Of a DNA stretch of 64,000 nt, positions 54,729 through 64,000 are shown piece by piece; position 1 is the stretch's first letter, and the number at the start of each line of letters is the position of its first letter. Where the stretch lies: contig CAJNDS010000056.1 in the NCBI GenBank assembly GCA_905221605.1, positions 179,001 through 243,000 of the forward strand, written 5' to 3'. The notes under the pieces are model-generated. The model ran no database searches and was not told where the DNA came from. It saw only the letters and a program-made list of their open reading frames with translations. The DNA is from Symbiodinium natans (taxonomy: Eukaryota; Sar; Dinophyceae; Suessiales; Symbiodiniaceae). The position numbers were made by a program, and so were the translations under genes.

Positions 54729-56805
54729 GCTGTGCCAATCTTCAGCCTTAGACGTCCTGGGCCCTAGGCCCTAGACTAAACCCAGCCAAAACTCCGAAGT
54801 TCAACCAAACCTTCCGAAGCCGCGCGCCTTTGAAATCCTTAACAAGGGCCCCATATCCTGGTAGGCACAGAGTTCAGCACTTGTGCGCAGTGCTCAGGAT
54901 TCAGGATTGCGGCCGCAGGTCATTCTCTGGGCTTCCCTCTCTAGGACATCGTGCATCAGCGCTTTAACGAGTCAGGGTTTCAAAGCGTTTTAGTTTCGGA
55001 TATTGAGCTTAGTCACTTAATCTCAAGAGGTACTGCTTCAGGTCTTTTAGTGTTCACATCCGACTTTGCTTCACCTCCCTTACCTCATCACATACTCGTT
55101 GAAGTGAATGGGTCATACCCACACACACACACACCCGATTATCAGTATTCAGCTTGGGCCCCAGCGTGCACAAACCCCGCGTTCGACGTAGTTCTCCTAA
55201 CGTTAAACCCCGGACCTCACTCTCAAGCACTTCCCCACAATCCGGAGCCCAAGCCCTACCAGCCAAGTGTGATGAAGGCTGTATTCGGCCCGCGGCCGTG
55301 GCTCTGGCTTTTGCCACTGGATCCACCGGTGCCCTTCCGATGCTTTGAAGGGCGTTGTTTGGTTTTTCTTCTTTTCGCGGATGGGAGGAGGGGGGTAGGG
55401 GCCAAGCGTCGTTTAGGCTTGCACGCGCCACCGTGCTCACAAGTGAACGCTCAGTTGAAGTTCTTCACGACCGTCTGAAAGCTTGCGTCGAAGCCCAAAT
55501 CCTTCAATGCCTGAGACCCGCTATCGCCCCAGAGACATTGTATGTAACGGGGCTGTCGCCCACAGCCGGCCACGGCCAGGGAAGGCAGGTGTTTTGTACA
55601 AATGTCTGGGCACTTCTGGGATCTGAACAGGTTGATGTCTGTGGAGAGTAAACGCAAAGTCAGCTCCGCTTTTCTTTTCATGCGCAACACCTAGTGCCCG
55701 ACATGTGCAGGCAGGTGATGGCCTGTGCTTTGCGGATGTGGTCGGCTCAGAGTGCAAAAATGTGCAGTGCTGTTGGGCTTGCCTGAGGCCAGAAGTATAG
55801 ATTCCAGGCTCAACAGATTAGCGGCCATAGCCAAAGGCGTGCAAAGCAGAGGGTTTTCGGTTCAAGTTGCTCATCAGCTCTATCTAAAACGCAGAGACAT
55901 GACAACTTAGGGCGTAGACCTCCGCAAGATTCCGCAAGATTCCGCAACGAACGCCTGAGGGTCTCAAGCCACTGTTTCCTCCCTTGAATTCGCAGCCTTC
56001 AGGGCTTGCCGGGCTTGAGCACCCGCGCGGATCCCGAGTGGCGCCGGCCTCAGAGCCTACAACCTACCAGGAAGACTGGAAGCCAAGGGGGCCCTAAACT
56101 TAAACGCCCCCGCCTTGACAAGGACGTGAGGCCACCAGGGGATCGCCGCCGACCGATTAGAGGTCGGGCCGCGGAAGTATCGCATGCATTGAAGATGCTG
56201 AAAAATCGAAACTGAAGGGTTTTCCCGATAGCGTATTCGAAGCTCAGATGATCTCGATGGCTTGCAGTGAAGATCCTGTGATGGGGGGGAGGGGGTGAAT
56301 TAGATGAGTCATCGGGGTCAACCCTAAACCCTATACCCTAAAGAGCTAAACCGAATGTTATGAAGACTGGCGCACCCTTACTGGGGGGGCATCCTAAGGT
56401 CCCCAGCGAAAAGGTAACCACAAACCGCCCCAAACTTCCGGATTTAGGGGCTTAGTTTCTTGCACAATGGCTTTCTTTGTCCCTATTCTAGAGTTTAGTC
56501 TTTTGCTATTCGAAGGGAGGAGCCCAGCACGCCAGTATGGTTTTAGTCATAGATCCTGTTCCCAGAGTGGGGGTATTGGACTTGAAATGAGCTAGCTTCC
56601 TCGCCTCCTCGCCCGGTATCTTGGCCTGAAAACGGTCTCCGGACGATAATATGGGTTGCGTTCTAAAGTCGCGTGTTCTTGCAATTACCTCAATTCCCGA
56701 AACAGGTTACTGTAGGGGTCCTGTTTCTTTCTAAGAATTCCGACCTAGCCGGGTGCTCCTGCCGGATCCCTGGCTGCTCGTCTCCACTTGTCCCCAAACT
56801 CATTT
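54729..56805. other. No recognised gene
   Basis: GC-rich mixed sequence with short CCCTAAA seeds near 54770 and 56320 and a triple GATTCCGCAA repeat at 55922-55950. Later exons of the DHHC gene could lie here. Confidence 0.45.
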
Positions 56806-56893
56806 GGGTGGCTGTCAAAATTTTGATCCCTAAATACAAGGTGCCGTACGATAATAGGGATCCAAAAAGGGAGCATAATTTTGACAACCACCC
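56806..56893. mobile_element. MITE-like 88-bp palindromic element
   Basis: Ends GGGTGGCTGTCAAAATT and AATTTTGACAACCACCC form a 17-bp inverted repeat with one mismatch, with an inner inverted pair GATCCCTA/TAGGGATC. ATTT flanks both sides and may be a target duplication. It could fold into one long hairpin. Confidence 0.6.
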
Positions 56894-57640
56894 ATTTAAG
56901 CAATTGCCGACATTCTGGTGAGCATTGCCAAGTTCCTGGGCTCTTTGTCTCCCTCCATATGGGGTGGCCTTGGCCTTCATTCTGGAAGGAATAAGATGTC
57001 TTTATTCATTTAGAATCATTCTCAATGATTCAAGATCTGCGATTGTTTCTTTTCTGATATAGGTTTCTGAATATTTTGAAATCCGGAATCCGGATGGATA
57101 TGGATTCAAAAATTATCCTCAAAAATATCTATTTATGGACTTCGGGTTTTCATGAACTTCTTTCAATAATCTATACATTGGAAAAAGGTCGGGGCGTGTT
57201 GTTTTTGTTCTTGATGTTTCATTATTGGATAAGAATTCGAAAAATATTTTATCTTTCGAGATACGATTTTCTGAATGAATTCTTATTTCTATATTCGGGA
57301 ATACATATATGAAAATAGGAACGATTATTTGAACTTATAAATGAAAAATGAACCTTCGAATTTATCTGAAGAATATAAAAAAGAGAGAATCGGATAATTG
57401 AGAAATATAATAATAGAAATTATTCTTATATATGTTGGGCGTATATGAATTCTTGAAAGTATTTCGGTTTTTGGTCCCCTAAGTATTCGATTATTGGGGT
57501 CTTCAATTCTTTCTAAGGAGTTCTGATTTGGCGGAGATAGATGTTTTGGAGAGTTCGAAATTCTCTTTATTCATAGGTTTATCGGATTTGGGAATTGTCT
57601 CTTTTGGTCTCTCTTGGTGGCGGTCGGTACATTTGTCTCT
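56894..57640. other. AT-rich unique segment, no gene supported
   Basis: Composition falls sharply after about 56.95 kb. An ORF at 57076-57312 on + encodes a hydrophobic, Ile/Leu/Phe-rich peptide without motif, and is likely chance in AT-rich DNA. Confidence 0.5.
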
Positions 57641-58540
57641 CTTCATCTTTCTTCGTATTGGAATTTGTATCGGGTTTATTGTCTTTGCTTGTAGTCCTTT
57701 TATTTCTTTTTGTCTTTTCTTCTTTCTCTCGGTATTGGATATTTGTGCCGGAATGGTGATGATTGATATCTCTATGAAATTCTTTTCGTCTCTTTTGATA
57801 TTGGATGTTTGTGCCGGGTTTATGATGGTCGATATTTCTATTTATTTTCTTTTATCTATGTTTGTGTCGGATTGATGGTGAGTGGTGGGTCCACTTATTT
57901 CTCTTTATCTCGCTTCGTGATGGTGGTCGATACTTCTATTTATCTCTCTTTATTTCTCTTCGTGTTGGATGTTTGTGCCGGATTTGTGGGGGTTGGCGTC
58001 TCTGTTTGTCCCTTTTTATTTCTCTTTGTCTCTTGATATTGGAGGCTTGTGTCGGGTTGGTGGTGATCGGTTCCTCTATTTGTCTCTATTTATCTCTCTT
58101 TGTTTCGGTTGGTGCGGGATGTTTGTGTCGAATTTATGGGGGTCCGTAGCTTTATTCATCTTTTTTTATCTCCCTTCTTGTTGGATGCTTGTGCCGGGTT
58201 GGTGGTGTATATCCATCTATTTATCTCTCTTTATGATTTTTTGTCTCCCTTCGTATTGGATATTTTTGCTGGGTTTGTGGCGGCCCATATCTCTGCTCAT
58301 CTCCTTTTATCTCCCTTCCTATTGGATGCCTGTGCCGGAATGGCAACGATCGATGCCTTTATATATCTCCCTTCATCTCCCTTCGTATTAGATGTTTGTG
58401 CCAGGCTTGCGGGGTTGGTGTCTGTGCTCGTCTCCCTTTGTCTCCCTTGGTGTTGGATGCCCGTGTTGGTCGGGGTCTCTGTTTGTCTCCCTTATGGTCC
58501 TTCGTGTTCTTTTTATCTCCCTTGGTATTGCATGCCGGTG
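57640..58540 (+). repeat. Degenerate 66-bp tandem repeat
   Basis: Units contain TTGGATGTTTGTGCCGGGTT, a GTGG/GTCGATATC section and TTTATCTCCCTTCGTG. Sixty-six is a multiple of three, so + frames read repeats such as LDVCAGFVVVDISIYLSLF. Copies are diverged and several are shortened. Confidence 0.8.
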
Positions 58541-58543
58541 ATT

Positions 58544-59845
58544 GTGAGCATCATGTTTCATGAATATCTTGGGCATGAATTGTTCTGTAAGCCACATATC
58601 CATTTTTTCCCAAGGATATTTGGGACTTCGCCCTTCCTGTATTCCTCTTCCCGGAAGGACATCGTATACGAGTGGTTGTGCATTGTCTGATTGTGCATGG
58701 CTTGGTTCTGGAGTTCAATTTTTTGACACATGTATCGCTGAAAATTTGGAGGCATTTTTTCGACAGCAACAGGCCATAAAGCACACACCTTCATAGCAAC
58801 AGCATCATGAGCATCATGCGTTGTGAGCATCGTGTGACATGAGTATCCTGGGCATGAATTGTTTTGCGAGCCGTATGTCCATTTTCCGTAAGGGTATGTT
58901 GGGAGTTCGCCCCTCCCGTATCCCTCTTCCCGCGCTTGTCCGGAAGGACGTCGTACACGAGTGGTGGTGTATTGTCTGGTTGTGCATTACTTGGTTATGG
59001 AGTTCAGTTTTTTGACACATGTATCGTTGAAAATTTGGAGGCATTTTTTCGTTAGTAGCAGGCCATAAAGCACACACCTTCATAGCAACAGCATCATGAG
59101 CATCATGCGTTGTGAGCATCGTGTGTCATGAGCGTCCTGGATATGATTTGCTTTGCGAGCCGCATGTCCATTTTCCGCAAGGGCATGTTGGGAGTTCGCC
59201 CCTCCCGTGTCCCCCTTCCCGCACTTGTCCGGAAGGACGTCGTACACGAGTGGTTGTGCATTGTTTGCTTGTGCATTGCTTGGTTCTGGAATTCAATTTC
59301 TTGACACGTGTATCGCTGAAAATTTGGAGGCATTTTTTCGACAGTAATAGGCCATAAAGCACACACCTTCATAGCAACAGCATCATGAGCATCATGCGTT
59401 GTGAGCATCGTGTGTCATGAGCGTCCTGGGTATGAATTGCTTTGCGAGCCGCATGTCCATTTTCCGCAAGGGCATGCTGGGAGTTCGCCCCTCCCGTGTC
59501 CCCTTTCCCGCCCTTTTCCGGAATGACGTCGTATACGAATTGTTGTGTATTGTCTGGTTGTGCATTGCTTGATTGTGGAGTTCAATTTTATTGACACATT
59601 TATCACTGAACATTTGGAGGCATTACAAGCCATAAACATACACTTTCGTTGCAACAGCATCATGAGCATCATGCGCTGTGAGAATCGTGTGTCATGAGCA
59701 CCCTGGAAATGAAGTGTTCTCGTATGTCCAATATTTGTCCAAAGGCATGCTGGGAGTTCGTCCCTCATATATCCCCCTTCCCGCGTGACAAGCCGGAACG
59801 ACGTCGTACAAGTGGTTGTGCGTTGTTTGGTTGTGCAGTGCTTGG
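58544..59845 (+). repeat. Satellite of 277-289 bp, about 4.5 copies
   Basis: Copies begin GTGAGCATCRTGTG at 58544, 58823, 59112, 59401 and 59678. Shared blocks include CGGAAGGACGTCGTA, TGAAAATTTGGAGGCATTTT and AGCAACAGCATCATGAGCAT. The middle copies are the most alike and the outer two the most diverged. The ORFs on both strands repeat with it and are not genes. Confidence 0.93.
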
Positions 59846-60253
59846 TTGTGGAACACAAGGTCGCTAATACGAAACGCCTACGCTCCTTTCATGTCCCCCA
59901 CACAGTTGGCAAAAAAGTAAGAACTGAGGCATCAGAATGTTCCAATCTTCCATGTTCATCCAATCAGAGTGGTCGGTCCATCGGCAAAATGAAATCAGCA
60001 TATCGTCTTAATATTGTTGCACACGGCTTGCGCACCTGTGTGCTCCCAGACTACAGCGAAGCGCACGTTTGACCAAACGGATATCGGGTAGAGTCATCAC
60101 ATGCTGTGCAAGATGCCAGTATTGTTTCAGCGTGCGGAACGACCAGAATTGCAAATGAAAGCGTTCACTAATGCTGACCGCCTTTGGTTCCAATCGTGAA
60201 GAATTACATGCCACGGACGATTCCAATCCATGTCCGGCGGCGGGCCATGCTTA
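59846..60253. other. Unique spacer between satellites
   Basis: About 400 bases without a repeat or motif I recognise. Confidence 0.5.
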
Positions 60254-60323
60254 TGCCTGCGTGCTTCTGCCTGTATGCTCATGCCTGCATGCTCATTCCT
60301 GTATGCTCATGCCTGCATGCTCG
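60254..60323 (+). repeat. 14-bp minisatellite, 5 copies
   Basis: Units TGCCTGYATGCTCA with single changes in the first and fourth copies. Confidence 0.92.
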
Positions 60324-60430
60324 TCCAAGACGCTTGGAGTTTCCGCCCCTTCTGCCCAGAAAGCCGGAGATGCGAAACTTTGCCTTCGTCCCTCTACACT
60401 ACACCTTAAAGTTTCAATCCCGCAACACCG

Positions 60431-60769
60431 ATGGCCTCACGAATTCTTCCTGTCTCACGAGATTTACGTGCCCCCTTCCTCATCCTTTTCATAAACATCT
60501 TCTTTCTTCTCTGTATTGTCGGGTCGAAATTGTTTGGGATCTTCACTGGAAAAATATCCTTGGATCCTATGGATCTATTGAGGCATCTTGAGAAGAAATT
60601 TGCCTTCAAGGTGATTGTGGATCCTATGGATCCATTGAGGTATCTTGCGAAGCAAATTCCCTTCAAGATATCAATGGATCCTATATATCTCTTAAGATAT
60701 CTTGAGAAGGAAATTCTCTTCAAGATGGTCATGGACCCTATGGATCTTTTGAGGCATCTTGAGAAATAA
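60431..60769 (+). CDS. Hypothetical ORF: hydrophobic N-terminus fused to the 57-bp repeat
   Basis: ATG-started 112-codon frame. Residues about 15-33 (FLILFINIFFLLCIVG) could be a signal peptide or membrane anchor. From about residue 44 it runs into in-frame 19-residue repeats (DPMDLLRHLEKKFAFKVI), then stops at TAA inside the fifth unit. It may be the only unit of the array with a plausible start. No evidence of expression. Confidence 0.3.
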   Translation: MASRILPVSRDLRAPFLILFINIFFLLCIVGSKLFGIFTGKISLDPMDLLRHLEKKFAFKVIVDPMDPLRYLAKQIPFKISMDPIYLLRYLEKEILFKMVMDPMDLLRHLEK

Positions 60770-63700
60770 ACTATCTTCAAGATATCCATAGATTTTATGG
60801 ATCTATTGAGATATCTTGGCAAGGAAATTCCCTTCAAGAAATCCAAGATTCCTGAGGATCTATTGAGATATCTCGAGAAGCAAATTCCCTTCATCATAAT
60901 CATGGACCCTGGGAGAAGGATAATCATTCAAGATGATTATGGATCCTGGGTATCTATTGAGATATTTCGCGAAGGAAATTCCCTTCAAGGTGACCATGGT
61001 CCCTGGAAATCTATTGAGATAGTTTGAGAAGTAATTTGCCTTCAAGATGACCATGGGTCCTATGGATCTATTGAGATATCTTGAAAAGGAAATTTTCTTC
61101 AAGATATCTGTGGACCCTATGGATCTATTGAGATATCTTGAGAAGCAAGGTCCATTCAGGATATCCGTGGATCTTATGGATCTATTGAGATATCTTGAGA
61201 AGGAAATTTGTTTCAAGATATCCATGGGTCCTCTGGATTTATTGAGGCATCTTCAGAAGTAAATTCCCTTCAAGAGATGCAAGGGCCCTATGGATCTATT
61301 GAGGCATCTCGAGAAGGAAATTCCTTCCAGGTGCCCAGGGGTCCTTATGGATCTATTCAGGCATCTTGAGAAGGAAATTTCCTTCAAGGTATCAACGGGC
61401 CCCATGGATCTATTGAGGAATCTTGAGAAGGAAATTCCTTTCAAGATATCCGTGGTCCATGGACCCTATGGATCCATTGAAATTGGAAAGAAATTATCTT
61501 CAAGATATTCGTGGACCCTATGGATCTATTGAGATATCTTGAAAAGCAAATTCCCTTCAAGGGAATCTTGAGAAGTAAATTTATTTCAAGGTGGTCGTGG
61601 ATCCTATATTGAGGAATCTTGAGAAGGAAGTTTCCTTGAAGGAATCCAAGGAATTTGGGCATCTATTGAGATATTTTGAGAAGGAAATTATCTTCAAGAA
61701 GATCGTGGTAGCTGGAAATCTATTGAGATATCTTGAGAAGGAAATTCCCTTCAAGATGCCCATGGGGTCTGAAGATCTCTTGAGATATCTTGAAAAGGAA
61801 ATTGCGTTTCCAGATATCCAAGGATCCTGAAGGATCCATTGAGATATCTGGAGAAGGAAATTCTCTTCAAGGTAACCATGGTCCCTGAAAATTTCTTGAG
61901 GTATCTTGATAAGCTAATTCCCTTCAAGATATCCATGGATCCTATGGATCTATTGAGACAACTTGAGAAAGAAATTGACATTAAGGTGTCCATGGATCCT
62001 GTGGATCTATTGAAGCATCTTGAGAAGAAAAATTCCTTCAAGATATCCGTGGACTCTATAGATCTATTGAGATATCTTTTGAAGAAAATTTCCTTCAAGA
62101 GAACCGTGGGTCCTGCGGATCTATTGAGGTATCTTGAGAAGTAAATTCCCTTCAAGATATTCATGGATCCTATGGATCTATTGAGATATCTTGATAAGGA
62201 AATTACCTTCAAGATATCAATGGACCCTATGGATCTATTGAGATATCTTGAGAAGGATATTATCTTCAAGATATCCTTGGATTTTATGGATCTATTCAGG
62301 CATCTTGAGAAGGAAATAAGATATCCAGGACCCTATGGATCTATTGAGATATCTTGAGAACGAAATTCCTTTTAAGAGATCCGTGGCCCCTATGGACCTG
62401 CGGAATCATCTTGAAAAAGAAATTTCCATCAAGATGATTGAGAATCCTTTGGATCTATTGAGGAATCTTGAGAAGAAAATTGTCTTCAAGATGACCATGG
62501 ATCCTATGGCTCTATTGAGATATCTTGAGAAGGAACTTTTCTTCAAGATATCCATGGATCCCTTCACGGAGATGGTGAGCACTACGGATCCCTTGAATCA
62601 TCTTGAGAAGGAAATTCCCTTCAAGATGCCTGAGGATCCTATGGATCTATTGCTTGAAATAGAATTCCTTTCAAGAGGATCGTGGGTCCTGAGGATCTAT
62701 TGAGGCATCTTGAGAAGGAAATTCCCTTCAAGGAGACCGTGGATCCTGGGATCTATTGAAGCATCTTGAGAAGGAAATTCCCTTCAAGGAGAACGTGCAT
62801 ATGGATCTATTGAGGCATCTTGAGAAGGAAATTCCTTCAAAAAGACCGTGGACCCTCTGGATCTATTGAGATATCTTGAGAAGGAAATTTCCTTCAAGGT
62901 ATCCATGGGCCCTATGGATCCATTAAGGCATCTTCAGAAGGAATTTCCCTTCAAGAGATGCATGGGCCCTATGGATCTATTGAGGTATCTTGAAAAGAAA
63001 ATTGTTTTCAAGAGGATCGTGGGTCCTGAGGATCTATTTAGATATCTTGAAAAGGAAATGATCTTCAAGATGTCCGTGGTCCCTATGGATCTATTGAGGA
63101 ATCTTGAGAAGTAAATTTCTTTCAAGATATCCATGGTTCCTTATATATTTATTGAGGAATCTTGAGAAACAAATTTCCTTCGAGACAACCATTGTCCCTC
63201 TGGATCTATTGAGGTATCTTGAGAAGGAACTTCCTTTCAAGGAGACCATGGACCCTATGGATCTATTGAGGCATCTTGAGCAGGAAATTCCCTTCAAGGA
63301 ATCCGTGGACCCTGGGGATCTATTGAGGCATCTTGAGAAGGAAATTCCCTTCAAGGCATCTAAGGACCCTATGGATTTATTGAGATGGCATCCATGGATC
63401 CTGGAGATCTATTGAGACATCTTGAGAAGGAAATTCCCTTCAAGATGCCCATGGATCCTATGGATCTATTGAGACAACTTGAGAAAGAAATTGTCATTAA
63501 GGTATCCATGGATCCTGTGGATCTATTGAAGCATCTTGAGAAGAATTATCTTGAGAAGGAAATTCTTTTCTATGGATCTATTGAGGCATGATGAGAAGGA
63601 AATTCCCTTCAAGGATACCATGGACCCTATGCTCTATTGAGAAATCTTGGGAAGGAAATTATCTTCAAGATATCCGTATACCGTATGGATCTATTGAGAT

Positions 63701-64000
63701 ATCTTGAGAAGGAAATTACCTTTAAGACATCCATGGGTCCTATGGATCTATTGAGGGATCTTGAGAAGGAAATTCAGTTCAAGGTGCCCGTGGGTCCTAT
63801 ATTAAGATATCTCGAGAAGGAAATCTCCTTGAAGGAATCCATGGAATATGGGGATCAATTGAGATAATTTGAGAAGGAAATTTTCTTCAAGGCGATTGAG
63901 AATCCTGGGGATCTATTGAGATATCTTGAGAAGGAAATAATTGTCTTCAAGGAGCCCATGGGTCTTGAGAATCTATTGAGGCATCTTGAGAAGGAAATTC
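60540..64000. repeat. 57-bp quasi-palindromic minisatellite, about 60 copies, open at the window end
   Basis: Monomers read GATATCTTGA, GAAGGAAATTCCCTTC, AAGATATCCATGG, then ACCCTATGGATCTATTGA. The arms GATATCTTGA and TCAAGATATC are exact complements, and ATCCAT/ATGGAT form a second pair, so each unit can form hairpins. Units are exactly 19 codons; frames read DLLRYLEKEIPFKIS on + and DILKGISFSRYLNRSI on the other strand. Indels and TAA stops break every frame after a few units. Confidence 0.95.

Noticed and set aside
58551-59858. Minus-strand ORFs of 77-147 codons with shared residues
   Set aside because: They are repeat copies of the 285-bp satellite, not a gene family.

Overview
The window looks like nuclear DNA of a dinoflagellate, most like a Symbiodiniaceae-type genome. 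Three things point there. Interstitial TTTAGGG tracts are scattered through it. Two genes can be rebuilt from many very small exons whose introns end in AG followed by G but begin with GC or GA about as often as GT. Both genes lie on the + strand, as in one-directional dinoflagellate gene blocks. The organism is my inference; I could run no search.

Region 1 (1-11.1 kb) holds a glucokinase of the bacterial Glk family (ROK/hexokinase/actin fold). It is cut off at its 5' end by the window edge. I could place 21 exons of about 26-75 nt, and reading phase agrees at nearly every junction tested. Its introns contain a poly-C run, a 9-copy TTTAGGG tract and three diverged copies of a repeat that returns in bulk at 40.8 kb.

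Region 2 (11-40.4 kb) has no gene I can name. It has microsatellites, degenerate TTTAGGG seeds, several unrecognised exon candidates, and at 20.7 kb an intronless Cys-rich gene with three equal Cys4 modules, an in-frame TGA and an 11-nt match to the end of the dinoflagellate spliced leader.

Region 3 (40.43-43.41 kb) is a complete non-autonomous DNA element. It has long inverted terminal repeats, a 10-bp flanking direct repeat (CCATGCATTC) and an internal array of about 23 monomers of 100-115 bp, each with a perfect G/C hairpin. It most resembles a Mutator-like element that has captured a satellite.

Region 4 (51.2-54.7 kb) holds a DHHC protein S-acyltransferase (palmitoyltransferase) in eight small exons. 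Together they give the HC-CRD with DHHC, membrane segments 3 and 4, the TTxE motif and a tyrosine-glycine-asparagine motif after it.

Region 5 (56.8-64 kb) is different DNA. After an 88-bp MITE-like palindrome the base composition turns AT-rich, then three tandem arrays follow: a degenerate 66-bp repeat, a 277-289-bp satellite, and a 57-bp quasi-palindromic minisatellite that runs off the window end.

The two named genes share no evident pathway: one phosphorylates glucose, the other lipidates membrane proteins. A caution for all unnamed exon candidates: in Glk introns several equally convincing peptides proved to be in the wrong frame, so candidates without a family motif are scored low.
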